From positions 1 to 32,005 of the forward strand of contig JBGUUT010000009.1 of assembly GCA_045133795.1 (NCBI GenBank): a stretch of DNA of 32,005 nt. The letters are read 5' to 3'. The notes beneath the pieces were generated by a model, which was not told the origin of the DNA, did no database searches, and saw only the letters and a program-made list of their open reading frames with translations. A program made the translations under genes and the position numbers. The DNA comes from RGIG8597 sp045133795 (lineage in GTDB: Bacteria > Spirochaetota > GWE2-31-10). Below, piece by piece: positions 10,001-18,452 of the stretch (the first letter of the stretch is position 1; every line of letters starts with the position of its first letter).

Positions 10001-12614
10001 GTTGTATTCTTGTTTTTCCGGAATGCATTTAAAACAAATTCTTACGACGGTAAATTGTCGGGTAAACAATTTTTTCGATCAAAGCATAAATAATCCGACT
10101 GCATATTTACACAATATTTCACTTGAAATAATAAAAAGCTTGTCTGACGGTTCGGAGCGAATGTGGAGTATATTACCGGAAATCTACAGAATCCCGCAAT
10201 CGGCAAAAGAACATTTCTTTGTCGGTTATTATTATACATTGGAATTATTTTTGGCTGTATTGGAAGAGAAAACCGATGTTATTTCTGAATGTGTGATAGA
10301 AAAAAAGCAATTTTATCCGTTTTTTGCAGAGAATTATTTATACCAAGCGATGTTGCTCAAACTTGCAATAGTAAACGGTACAATCAGCAAAAAAAGCGGA
10401 CTTCAAAAGATTAGAAAAATTGCCAATCTTTTAAAAAGATGTCGAGATAACGGAGCTGAAAATCTTGAAATAAAATCTTATATACTTTGCGGAATTCTTG
10501 CAGAATTAAATAATAATTCTATTTTATCAAACAAGTGGTACTACGAGGCATTAGAAGAAAGTGTGAAAAAAGAAAATTATCTTGATGCCGGTTTATGTGC
10601 CCTTTTATTAATAAAACAACAATTACATAACGGAGACAAAATTGTCGCTTCTGTTTACTTTAAAAAAGCGATTCAGTTTTTTAGTTCTCTCGGATATTTC
10701 GGCGTAACAAACTATTTAAAAACTCGTTATGAAATACAGCTTGAAGATAAAATAATTTTGAAAAACATAGAAGATACGACTAATGAAAATGAGATATTTG
10801 ATTCTTTCATAAAAGAATTAAATGCAGTTTCCAATGTTGCCGATTTGATTCACAATTTTATCAGACAAGTTGCGTTTTTATTTCAAACAGATATTTGTTT
10901 GGCAATTTCTTTTGATAAGGGCGGAAAACCGGTAATTTCTGCGATGGAACATAAAATTTATAATAATGAAATTGCAGAAGGAATGTCGCTTTCTGATATT
11001 AACGCAGAAAAGTTTCCGAAATATTTAATTTCATTTGTTTGCGATAACGGTTGCAGTGTAAATCTGAATGATAAAAAATGGCACAATATCGTTTTTTATG
11101 ACAGATATTTAAAAAAATATAAACCTAGAAACGTTTTTTGTATTCCTCTGTTTGAATCTAAAGATAATAATGCAGACAAAATCGAAATGGTTTTGTATTT
11201 GGAAACGTCATCACAAAAACAAATATTTTCCGCAGAAAGTGAATTGTTACTGCAAAAATTATTTAAAACCTATTTAAGTTGCAGAGACAGACTTCAATTA
11301 TCTATCGGAAAGAAAAATATTCATTCGGAAAAAATAAAATTACTGAAGCAAAAAAATAAAGAGCTTCAAAAAAAATATAAGGAATTAACGTATTTACAAG
11401 AACAAGGAATCTTGAAATTTGATTTGCAAGGAAAAATTACATATTGTAATTCTATCGGGTGCAAAATGCTCGGACTGGAAACTAAGATATTAAAAGACGG
11501 TTTCTTTTTGACCGAACTTTTTAGTTCCGAAAAAGATAAAATCGGCGGTTGTGCCAATATTGAAAGATTATTGAAATATAATTTCGGCGGGCCTTATGAA
11601 TACGAATGGGGTAACAAATGTTTTGTTCGTGTAGTTTGGACAACATGCAAAGATAAAGGCAACAACATCATCGGCGGAAAAGCAATATTTATCAATATTA
11701 CAAAGCAAAAGCAAAATGAAACAAGACTTCGCAGAATAAATGAACAGCAAGAAGAACTTATCACAAAACGTACGGAATCTTTAAACGAATCTCTGTTACA
11801 ATTACAGCGTTCTCAAAATCAATTGATTCAAACTGAAAAAATGACATCGTTAAAATCCGTAATAATCGGGATTTCGCATGAAATAAATACGCCGTTAGGA
11901 ATTGCGATAACATCAGCTTCTATACTGCGAGATTCATTTTATCAATTTAACAATCAAATAAAAAAATCTGATATATCAAAAAAAGACTTTCAAGAACTTT
12001 ATGATAATACGCAAGATTCTTTGTCTATGATTTCTAACAATTTAGAAAGTATAGCTGCGTTAATTAATAATTTTAAGGTGATATTACAAGAACAATCAGA
12101 AAATGAATTATGTCAGTTTGATTTAAGAAATTATTTGAATATGATTTATCAAACGCAAAAAGCACGTTTTAAAAATATTGCACATGAGTTTATTTTAGAT
12201 TGTCCGACACCTTTTTTGATAAACAGTTATCCGGACGTTTTTTTTCAAATCATTTCAAATCTGATACTCAATTCATTTATTCACGGTTTTGATAAAAAAG
12301 ATAATTGCGTTATCAATATTTCGGTAAGCATGGAAAATGATGAAACGGTCAAATTAATGTATAAAGATACCGGTCACGGAATACCGCAAGAAAATCTTGA
12401 TAAAATCTTCAATCCGTTTTTTACTACAAAAACCGGAAAGGGGGAAAAAGGTCTCGGATTGTATATTGTTTATAATTTAGTCATGGAACGTCTGAAAGGT
12501 ACAATTCAATGTAATTCTTCGTTGGATGACGGAGCAACTTTTATAATAACATTTCCAAATATAGCTTCACGGGAAGCAACGAAAAATGATAATAATCAAA
12601 ACTCAGAAAATTAA
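7032..12614 (+). CDS. Giant hybrid sensor: pseudokinase - degenerate NTPase - helical repeats - GAF - PAS - histidine kinase
   Basis: ATG 7032 is chosen because AAGGA (7020-7024) sits 7 bases ahead; the TTG at 7017 overlaps that site. The product is 1,860 residues. The architecture matches the Ser/Thr-kinase-like / COG3899 ATPase / histidine kinase proteins of cyanobacteria, myxobacteria and spirochaetes. The kinase-like domain (about 7-270) keeps the beta3 Lys (about 36) and PPE (174-176), but the HRD Asp is Gly126 and DFG is SLG (145-147), so it looks like a pseudokinase. The Walker A (319-326, CEEGCGKK) lacks the first Gly and the Ser/Thr. A long alpha-helical, TPR-like region follows, then GAF (about 1260-1415) and PAS (about 1453-1563). 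The histidine kinase is intact: His1616 in SHEINTPLG, an N-box near 1743, G1 DTGHG near 1779 and G2 KGLGL near 1808. No membrane helix is evident, so it is probably a cytoplasmic sensor. The receiver-kinase gene 20 bases downstream is the likely partner. Confidence 0.92.
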   Translation: MDILPDYLIIESLGTVSGKSFYWARRKSDNTVVLIKQSTTMHLFDDEINQLKQECKTAELIGYKATLRLPDTQNGHCAIIYESCDGVFLNRLLETQSLSIDEKIHLFKVAAKSLNELQKKNIIHFGIRLDTTLLRNNNEETLFFSLGDTAILNEGETFFPGNHHYTLDVLKYLPPELTGKIYATVDLRTSFYQLGIMFYYIFTGRFPFESSIPEKLLYAQAFEKPTEPHVIKQEVPEWISAIIMKLLEKKPDDRYQTATAICFDLENFNPEIKFIPGAKDCGHFKLTRKLFGYHAQLEELNWYNKHISLAETRVVFMKCEEGCGKKAFLENVNEMVNKSGGYYFNIDFSPVSGRFPFHGILILLNQIITRIKIEDKDSKFIEFLKSEKDVKAYLQQFATLFPELKNIYPHDKDKESDNDLVNVHFRHYFFYLTARILYFFTENFGTLTIYASGLNSKMEEELKIIRYLLSRCCHLMFLLPISEDDRANIKKKLDLDNVFFAEISLPVLSKTDASRLIAASFHCNTSETLLAADVLIQKSGGKLDIMKYILQSWYKKGIISYSDSRLHFNTELASNFFVPNISTVNSLLENKNGEFIKFIQLLSCFPTGVENLKIGKILKLKTSEIYKILNDCKNFIVQRNGYIYFQHEEERHFIYTNIPEHKLKDFHSLIVLDFIQSGTTEDFSFTMIDHVFFAFENLNEEQRQFLLDLFIRVIEKANFTAAFEYGFQLCCKVVDLYGYEKLSRYKDECHFYCLATIHSFFSRNYEMMLDFYNHLNIDEYHSNYEKLEVQEYVAEYFQQIGQIDEAIELCVSALQKLGFTVPTNVSTLTLRRKQYLLKKKLQNLNDFEKKPEMVNPEDILIMRYLAKMIPIIFFLRKKDAIFLTCKMVDFTLEHGKSFISPFAFALYGSLLVKEQHNFEDGVFLAQTALAMLDEIKGVEFVSQTIFFAVFFAAHWKLSHDQIHSWINRAVNYENDYGCSTFGIVCNNILPLYSCFSGMHLKQILTTVNCRVNNFFDQSINNPTAYLHNISLEIIKSLSDGSERMWSILPEIYRIPQSAKEHFFVGYYYTLELFLAVLEEKTDVISECVIEKKQFYPFFAENYLYQAMLLKLAIVNGTISKKSGLQKIRKIANLLKRCRDNGAENLEIKSYILCGILAELNNNSILSNKWYYEALEESVKKENYLDAGLCALLLIKQQLHNGDKIVASVYFKKAIQFFSSLGYFGVTNYLKTRYEIQLEDKIILKNIEDTTNENEIFDSFIKELNAVSNVADLIHNFIRQVAFLFQTDICLAISFDKGGKPVISAMEHKIYNNEIAEGMSLSDINAEKFPKYLISFVCDNGCSVNLNDKKWHNIVFYDRYLKKYKPRNVFCIPLFESKDNNADKIEMVLYLETSSQKQIFSAESELLLQKLFKTYLSCRDRLQLSIGKKNIHSEKIKLLKQKNKELQKKYKELTYLQEQGILKFDLQGKITYCNSIGCKMLGLETKILKDGFFLTELFSSEKDKIGGCANIERLLKYNFGGPYEYEWGNKCFVRVVWTTCKDKGNNIIGGKAIFINITKQKQNETRLRRINEQQEELITKRTESLNESLLQLQRSQNQLIQTEKMTSLKSVIIGISHEINTPLGIAITSASILRDSFYQFNNQIKKSDISKKDFQELYDNTQDSLSMISNNLESIAALINNFKVILQEQSENELCQFDLRNYLNMIYQTQKARFKNIAHEFILDCPTPFLINSYPDVFFQIISNLILNSFIHGFDKKDNCVINISVSMENDETVKLMYKDTGHGIPQENLDKIFNPFFTTKTGKGEKGLGLYIVYNLVMERLKGTIQCNSSLDDGATFIITFPNIASREATKNDNNQNSEN

Positions 12615-12634
12615 AAATCGGAGATATCGCTGAT

Positions 12635-14242
12635 ATGGAAAAAATGTATTTTGAATTTAATGAAAGCGAACATGAAATAAAAAGTTGGAAAATTCTTATT
12701 GTAGATGATGAGCTTGAGATTCATAAAATCACGGAATTGGTATTAAAAAATGTAAAGTTCTTAGAAAAACCTTTGGAAATTATCAGTGCATATTCCGGAG
12801 CCGAAGCTCGCAGTATTGTAAAAGAAAATCCTGACATCGCATTGATTCTTCTTGATGTTGTAATGGAAAGCAGCACTTCCGGTTTGGATGTTGTAAAGTA
12901 TATAAGAGAAGATTTGAAAAACTCGTTGGTACGTATTGTTTTCAGAACCGGAATGCCCGGACACGCACCGGAACGTGAAGTTATTGATGAGTACGATATT
13001 AATGATTATAAAGAAAAAACAGAATTAACGGCTCAAAAATTATATACAACCGTTATTTCCGGATTGCGTAATTACAGAGACCTTTTGAATGCGGAACAAA
13101 GTAAACGCAAAACTGAAAGAGTAATGCAATATTTTCGTCATGTCATAAATTCAATGCTTTCGGGAGTAATAGTAGTAAATTCAAATTATAAAATAGAGAT
13201 TTATACGCCTCAGATTTTAAACTTTATTTCAGTAAGAGGCTGTGATGAAATCGCCGGTAAGAATATATTTGAGTCTTTACCTTTTTTTGCAAATTATAAG
13301 CAAGAGATTGATTGTGTATTAGAAAAACAATGTCGTTTAGAAAAAATGATGATTCCGGTCGAAAAAAATAAGATGATTAATTTAATTTTCTGTCCTTTGA
13401 ATGAAATCGGAGAGCGTGTTGTTATAAGAGTTGATGATATTACTTCACTTATTGAAAAAGAACGCCAATTAATGCATTTACAAAAACTCGAAATGGTTGG
13501 AATGCTTGCCGCCGGAATTACTCATGATTTTAATAATATTTTAGGCGGGATTTCCGGAACTGTATCTTTGTTGCATTTGGAAGGTCAGGAAAACGATAAT
13601 GTAGTTTCATTAAATGCACAAAATTATAATGAATATTTAGATTTAATTTCTAAATCGGTAACAAGAGCAACCGATTTATCAAAAAAATTAGTTTCACTTT
13701 CAAAGAATAATATTTCAGAAATGAAGTGTGTTAATCTAAAAGATGTAATTCTTAATACGGTAAATGTATGTCGTGCATCAATCACACATTGCATTGAAAT
13801 AAAAACTGTCATAAATTGTACCGAAGCCGAAATCAAAGGCGAAAGTAATTCACTGGAACAAATGTTGTTAAATCTATGTATAAATGCAAGTCATGCAATG
13901 ACAATTATGCTTTCGGATAATAAATCGGAATGGGGAGGCGTTTTAACAATAACTCTTGATTATATCAATAATGTTCCGCCGTCATTAACTATGAAAACTA
14001 AAGATTGTTATGTTTTGTCCGTTTCAGATACGGGAGTGGGAATGTCCAAAGAAACTAAAGAAAAAATCTTTAATCCGTTTTTCTCAACAAAAAAGAAAAA
14101 CGAAGGTACGGGCTTAGGTTTATTGATGGTACACAACATAATCAGCAGTCACAACGGATTTTTAGAAGTTAATTCACAACTCGGAGTAGGAACGGAATTT
14201 AAAATATATTTTCCGGTTTATGATGAAGGCAGTGAAAAATGA
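12635..14242 (+). CDS. Receiver-PAS-histidine kinase (REC-HK) phosphorelay protein
   Basis: A 535-residue cytoplasmic protein. The receiver domain (about 18-150) has the acidic pair Asp24-Asp25, phosphoacceptor Asp74 (LILLDVVM), Thr105 and the Lys of DYKEKTEL. The segment RTGMPGHAPEREVIDEYDIN resembles receivers normally joined to DUF3369/HD-GYP modules. It is followed by a PAS-like domain (about 165-280), a HisKA domain with His297 in ITHDFNNIL, and a HATPase domain with SDTGVGM and GTGLGL boxes. It is 20 bases behind the giant sensor kinase, whose histidine could phosphorylate this receiver (inference). Neither protein has a DNA-binding output, so an unlinked partner is needed. GGAG lies 11 bases before the ATG, slightly far. 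The 3' end overlaps prmC (ATGA). Confidence 0.92.
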   Translation: MEKMYFEFNESEHEIKSWKILIVDDELEIHKITELVLKNVKFLEKPLEIISAYSGAEARSIVKENPDIALILLDVVMESSTSGLDVVKYIREDLKNSLVRIVFRTGMPGHAPEREVIDEYDINDYKEKTELTAQKLYTTVISGLRNYRDLLNAEQSKRKTERVMQYFRHVINSMLSGVIVVNSNYKIEIYTPQILNFISVRGCDEIAGKNIFESLPFFANYKQEIDCVLEKQCRLEKMMIPVEKNKMINLIFCPLNEIGERVVIRVDDITSLIEKERQLMHLQKLEMVGMLAAGITHDFNNILGGISGTVSLLHLEGQENDNVVSLNAQNYNEYLDLISKSVTRATDLSKKLVSLSKNNISEMKCVNLKDVILNTVNVCRASITHCIEIKTVINCTEAEIKGESNSLEQMLLNLCINASHAMTIMLSDNKSEWGGVLTITLDYINNVPPSLTMKTKDCYVLSVSDTGVGMSKETKEKIFNPFFSTKKKNEGTGLGLLMVHNIISSHNGFLEVNSQLGVGTEFKIYFPVYDEGSEK

Positions 14243-15084
14243 CATTGAAAATCTTAAATCTGCAATTAATTCAAGAGCTTAAAGAATGCTCGTTTGTTGA
14301 AAATCCGACAATGGAAGCACGATTAATTTTATCATGGTTACTAAAAAAATCGTTGAGTTCATTTTTGCTTTTGTCTCAAGAAATGTGTATAGATTATGAA
14401 ATCGAGAAATCAGCTGTTGCTGCCGTAAATGAACGTAAAAAAGGCCGTTCCGTTGCTGCAATTTTGGGATTTCGAGATTTTTATGATTTACGATTTGAAG
14501 TAAACGATAACGTATTGATTCCGAGACCGGAAACAGAGTTTTTGGTAGAATATGTATTAAATCTTAATATCGACAAAAAAATACGTGTATTGGATGTGGG
14601 AGCCGGCAGCGGAACTATTTGTGTGACTGTCGCAAAACATAAACCGACTTGGAATGTTGAGGCTGTAGAAGTCAGCAATGAGGCTGTCGAAATTTTGAAA
14701 CGCAACATCGAAATTAACAATGTAAACGTGAGTGTTATTGAAAAAGACTTTTTTAAATTTGAGCCGGCTCTTTCTTATGATTTGATATTATCTAATCCGC
14801 CGTATATCCCGACTGAAGATGTAACGCAACTATTAAAACGTCACGATGCAGATGATCCGGTTTTGTCATTGGACGGAGGTGCAGACGGGTTGATTTTTTA
14901 TCGAGAGTTGAAAAGTTTTGCCGAAAAATTTTTAGAGAAAGACGGTTTACTTATTATGGAACATGGTTTTGACCAAAAAGAGGCAATGCATAAAATCTTT
15001 GATGATATGTCTTTTTGTGTAATTGAAACATTGAAAGATTACGCCGGATTGGACAGAATTACCGCAGTCCGTAAAAAAGTTTAG
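14239..15084 (+). CDS. prmC: Peptide chain release factor N5-glutamine methyltransferase
   Basis: A 281-residue class I SAM-dependent methyltransferase, full length for PrmC/HemK. It has the N-terminal helical domain, the SAM-binding motif DVGAGSG (119-125) and the catalytic NPPY motif (186-189), which holds the release-factor Gln side chain. It methylates the GGQ Gln of RF1/RF2. Its ATG overlaps the previous gene's TGA, so translation is probably coupled. prmC usually sits beside prfA; here it follows a signalling gene instead. The stop (TAG 15082-15084) overlaps the opposing glgC stop (15081-15083). Confidence 0.95.
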   Translation: MTLKILNLQLIQELKECSFVENPTMEARLILSWLLKKSLSSFLLLSQEMCIDYEIEKSAVAAVNERKKGRSVAAILGFRDFYDLRFEVNDNVLIPRPETEFLVEYVLNLNIDKKIRVLDVGAGSGTICVTVAKHKPTWNVEAVEVSNEAVEILKRNIEINNVNVSVIEKDFFKFEPALSYDLILSNPPYIPTEDVTQLLKRHDADDPVLSLDGGADGLIFYRELKSFAEKFLEKDGLLIMEHGFDQKEAMHKIFDDMSFCVIETLKDYAGLDRITAVRKKV

Positions 15085-16343
15085 ATTTGCGTATTGTCCG
15101 GGATTTGAGAATCTTTGGGTATAATTATAATTCCGTCTCGTATAAAAAAGTTTTCACCGTCAAAATATTTGACATTTGATTTATTTGTAATTTCGCAATT
15201 TTTTCCGATTCGAACGTTTTTATCTATAATCGCATTTTCAATGATTGTATTTTCGCCGATTCCTATATTGGGCAGGTTGTTTAATTTATTGTTTTTTTTC
15301 GTTTTATTATTTTCGTAATAGTCGGCTCCCATTAAAATACTTTTTTTGATTTGTACGCCGGATTGAATAATTGAGCGTCCTCCTATTACGGAAGATGAAA
15401 TATTTGCATTATTAATAATTGAACCTTCACATAAAAGCGTTTCGTCAAAAGAGCTGTTATAAATTTTAGTTCCGTGTAAATGCTTATAATGTGCAATAAG
15501 TGAAGTATGATTTAAGTCAAAATTGGGCAAAAACTTAGTAAAACCGATATGAGTTTTCCAGAAAGAATTAATAGTTCCGACATCTTCCCAAAAACCGTAA
15601 AATATATGCCCGCAAACTTTTTTATTTTTGATTGCCGCCGGAATTATGTCTTTGCCGAAATCATCTAAATCATTATTTAATACGTCAAACAAAACATCTT
15701 TATTAAAAAGATAAATTCCCATCGAAGCCAGGTAAGGTTTATTTTTCAGCCCTTTTTTTATAATTGAGCTACAGTTAAAATCATTAAGTATCTCCGTATT
15801 TTCCGGTTTTTCTATAAAGTCTGAAATCACCGTGTCTTCTGTCATCTTTACTAATCCGAACGACGACACTTTTTTGCTTTTTACCGGAGTAACTGCTATC
15901 GTTATATCTGCTTTATTTCGTATGTGGTTGTGAATAAGCTTTTGAAAATTCATTGAATATATTTGATCTCCGGATAGAATCAAAATATATTTTATATTAG
16001 GGTCGTCTTGGATATGCCGTAAATTTTTCCGAACGGCATCGGCAGTTCCCTGATACCAACTGCGATTTTCAATAGATTGCTCTGCAGCTAAAATATCTAC
16101 AAATCCGTTATGAAAATCATCAAATCTATATGTATGGCTTATGTGTCTGTTTAATGAAGCAGAATTAAATTGAGTAAGGATATAAATTTTATTTATATGA
16201 GAATTTAAGCAGTTTCCGACCGGAATATCAATTAATCTATATTTTCCACATACGGGAACTGCCGGTTTAGAACGGTCTTTTGTTAACGGGAAAAGGCGTT
16301 GTCCCTGACCGCCGCCTAAAATTATGCTTAATACGTCTTTCAT
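15081..16343 (-). CDS. glgC: Glucose-1-phosphate adenylyltransferase (ADP-glucose pyrophosphorylase)
   Basis: A 420-residue GlgC making ADP-glucose from glucose-1-phosphate and ATP for glycogen synthesis. The nucleotidyltransferase signature ILGGGQGQRLFPLT is followed by RSKPAVPVCGKYRLIDIPV (the expected second Gly is Cys here). WYQGTADAVRKNL, the FIEKP sugar-phosphate Lys motif and a C-terminal left-handed beta-helix with MGADYYE are all present. The length fits the cyanobacterial/plant-like GlgC form. AAGGAT precedes the ATG. It is the last gene of a minus-strand group with two cyclic-nucleotide-binding proteins and a DjlA-like protein (29-base gap upstream). Confidence 0.95.
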   Translation of the reverse strand: MKDVLSIILGGGQGQRLFPLTKDRSKPAVPVCGKYRLIDIPVGNCLNSHINKIYILTQFNSASLNRHISHTYRFDDFHNGFVDILAAEQSIENRSWYQGTADAVRKNLRHIQDDPNIKYILILSGDQIYSMNFQKLIHNHIRNKADITIAVTPVKSKKVSSFGLVKMTEDTVISDFIEKPENTEILNDFNCSSIIKKGLKNKPYLASMGIYLFNKDVLFDVLNNDLDDFGKDIIPAAIKNKKVCGHIFYGFWEDVGTINSFWKTHIGFTKFLPNFDLNHTSLIAHYKHLHGTKIYNSSFDETLLCEGSIINNANISSSVIGGRSIIQSGVQIKKSILMGADYYENNKTKKNNKLNNLPNIGIGENTIIENAIIDKNVRIGKNCEITNKSNVKYFDGENFFIRDGIIIIPKDSQIPDNTQI

Positions 16344-16372
16344 AAATTATCCTTATAAACGGTAAAAAGCGA

Positions 16373-17107
16373 CTATTTATATTTTGCAAGTTTTATAAGA
16401 TAGTTATATGCTTCTGTTATCTTTTGAAACTTTTCCTTATCGTAATTTTCTCCGGCATGATCTGGGTGATACAAAGTTACGAGCTTACGATAAGTTCGTT
16501 TTATCTCTCCTAATCCGGCCTGTGGAGAAATACCGAGAATTTTATAGTATACATAATCTGCATCAAAAAAATCATTTTGTATATTTAGATATTCTTGTTT
16601 GTGCAAATGCAATTTTTCTGCTGCTTCTGAAATCTTTTTCACATTTGAAAGTGATATTTCCATTTCTTGATTCAGCAATATAAATAATAATCTAATGATT
16701 TTTTCTTTTTCAGATTGGGAGCAATACATATTTATTATATTGTAACAATAATTTGGGTCTATATTATTACGGTTTTCAATAATATATGAGAGTTTTCTCT
16801 CGATGAGCATTATTTCTGTTAGGTCAAAATGAAATTGTTCCATAAAAAAATCTTTCATTATATTTAAACCTGATAATGAAAGATCTTTTATTTCTAATAC
16901 ACATAATTTTAAGATACAGTTTAGCGTATTTCCGGCACCGGACGGGTCTTCTAAAAAGTCATTTGTTTGAGCCTGAGTTATTTCTTCTTTGTAATCAAAC
17001 AAAAAATGCCCCATTAAACACGCCAAGATTGCACCTGCAGGATTTCCCGTAACAATTATACCGCAAGCCAGCCCAAGAATTTTTCCAAACAAATGAATCT
17101 TTTGCAC
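16373..17107 (-). CDS. DjlA-like co-chaperone (TerB-like domain plus C-terminal J domain)
   Basis: A 244-residue protein. The N-terminus has a Gly/Ala-rich hydrophobic stretch (about 8-36, ending LMGHFLFD) like the membrane anchor of DjlA. The middle (about 60-170) is all-helical and in the position of the TerB-like domain. The C-terminus (about 185-244) is a J domain with the HPD motif (YHPDHAG), which stimulates DnaK ATPase. It is 10 bases behind the Crp-like gene and 29 ahead of glgC. Function beyond DnaK recruitment is unknown. Confidence 0.85.
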   Translation of the reverse strand: MQKIHLFGKILGLACGIIVTGNPAGAILACLMGHFLFDYKEEITQAQTNDFLEDPSGAGNTLNCILKLCVLEIKDLSLSGLNIMKDFFMEQFHFDLTEIMLIERKLSYIIENRNNIDPNYCYNIINMYCSQSEKEKIIRLLFILLNQEMEISLSNVKKISEAAEKLHLHKQEYLNIQNDFFDADYVYYKILGISPQAGLGEIKRTYRKLVTLYHPDHAGENYDKEKFQKITEAYNYLIKLAKYK

Positions 17108-17117
17108 TTTTATTCTC

Positions 17118-17780
17118 TTATTTTTTTAATGATTTTCGTTTAGAATTTACCATTCTGTAAAAATCATTAATGTTAGTTACCGTAATACTGTTTTGAGCTA
17201 AAACAATTCTGTTTTGCTTTTGAAAATGAGATAAAATCTGACTACATTTCGATTTATCCATACCGCACCAGTTAGCGACATCTTCTGCCGTGATATCAAA
17301 TCTTATATCCTTAGAGTTATAGATATCGATTCCTTTATTTTCAGCCAACATTAAAAAGACATCCATTATTTTAATGTCCGGTTCGTTTAAAGTAAGAATC
17401 ATTAATCTACGTTTTTGGTCGTAAATTCTTTTAGCAAATGCTCTCAGTAGTTTAATTGCTAATTCCGGTTTTGACTGCATCAATCCATTAAAATTTGCTT
17501 TATTAAATTCCAACACTTTTACTTCATCAAGTGCAATCATGGTTGCACTTCTCGGAGCATCTTCAAGAATTGCCATCTCACCGAATATTTCACCCGGAGA
17601 TAAAATATCCAGCGTTTTTTCTTTATCTGCAGAAATCTTTGTAACTTTTATTCTTCCTTCAAGTAAAAAGAAAAATGAATTACCCGGTTCATATTCACAA
17701 AATATAATTTCTTCTTTTTTGAAAGTTTTTCCAAATTTTCCAAAAAGTCCGATTCCAAAGTCTAATGTACTGCTGCTCAT
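17118..17780 (-). CDS. Crp/Fnr-family transcriptional regulator with cyclic-nucleotide-binding domain
   Basis: A 220-residue protein. The N-terminal cNMP domain has the phosphate-binding cassette FGEMAILEDAPRSAT with Glu68 and Arg77, the residues that hold the ribose and phosphate, so it should bind a cyclic nucleotide. A dimer helix and a C-terminal winged helix (about 160-215, AEDVANWCGMDKSKCSQILSHFQKQN) follow. The HTH is less typical than in E. coli Crp. AGAGGAT precedes the ATG. It lies 15 bases behind another cNMP-domain protein. Targets are not known; its operon also holds glgC, which would suit carbon-storage control (inference). Confidence 0.9.
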   Translation of the reverse strand: MSSSTLDFGIGLFGKFGKTFKKEEIIFCEYEPGNSFFFLLEGRIKVTKISADKEKTLDILSPGEIFGEMAILEDAPRSATMIALDEVKVLEFNKANFNGLMQSKPELAIKLLRAFAKRIYDQKRRLMILTLNEPDIKIMDVFLMLAENKGIDIYNSKDIRFDITAEDVANWCGMDKSKCSQILSHFQKQNRIVLAQNSITVTNINDFYRMVNSKRKSLKK

Positions 17781-17795
17781 ACTATCCTCTTTTAA

Positions 17796-18386
17796 TTAAA
17801 AGGTTATGTTTTCAATATTAGGAGTAGGACCGCCGCCGTCACCGAAATTTTCAAAAGCTTCTTTAACTTCTGTAATTCTCTTTTTGGCATGTTCGGCAAA
17901 CGGATGTGTTCCGTAATATGTTAAAAAACGATTATAAACCGTCAAAGCCTTGGTATATTTTTTTGTTTTATAATAATAATCTCCAATCAAGAAAAGACCG
18001 GAAACCGGATCGGTTTCCGTTTTATTTGTAACCAATTTTTGCATTTGTTTTCCGGTTCTGCGTAATTGATTGGAAAAAGACTTCAACATTTTTAAAATAA
18101 TATTGGTATTCTTTGTTATTAATTGTTCAAATTCATCTGTAGAAAACTCAATTACTTGAGATTTTACGGAAACTCTGGCATCTTCTTCTCTGGGAAAACG
18201 AATTAAACCCGATTTTACCCCAAAGAATTCTCCAGTATTAATTTCATCTTTTATTAAAGAGCCATCTTCTATATCTTGAGATTCCAGGTTTACTTGTCCT
18301 TCTTTTACAAGGTAAACGGAATTAGCTTTATCGCCGTTAAAGTAAATAATCGCATTAGGAGGATAATTAATAATTCTTGATGCCAT
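17796..18386 (-). CDS. Cyclic-nucleotide-binding-like protein with TPR-like C-terminus
   Basis: A 196-residue protein. Residues about 1-110 have the cNMP beta-roll (YFNGDKANSVYLVKEGQVNL), but the cassette reads FFGVKSG, with Val57 where the ligand-binding Glu is expected, and an insertion before the Arg, so ligand binding may be lost. Residues about 130-175 (LFLIGDYYYKTKKYTKALTVYNRFLTYY in pattern) form a TPR-like helical pair. There is no HTH. Spirochaetes commonly carry such a cNMP-TPR protein. It may act as a partner or scaffold for the Crp-like protein encoded next. Confidence 0.82.
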   Translation of the reverse strand: MASRIINYPPNAIIYFNGDKANSVYLVKEGQVNLESQDIEDGSLIKDEINTGEFFGVKSGLIRFPREEDARVSVKSQVIEFSTDEFEQLITKNTNIILKMLKSFSNQLRRTGKQMQKLVTNKTETDPVSGLFLIGDYYYKTKKYTKALTVYNRFLTYYGTHPFAEHAKKRITEVKEAFENFGDGGGPTPNIENITF

Positions 18387-18452
18387 ATTGTCGTATCCTA
18401 TTTATAATTTTATAAAACACCATATTTCTTTCGGTTTGTTTTATTCATAAGT

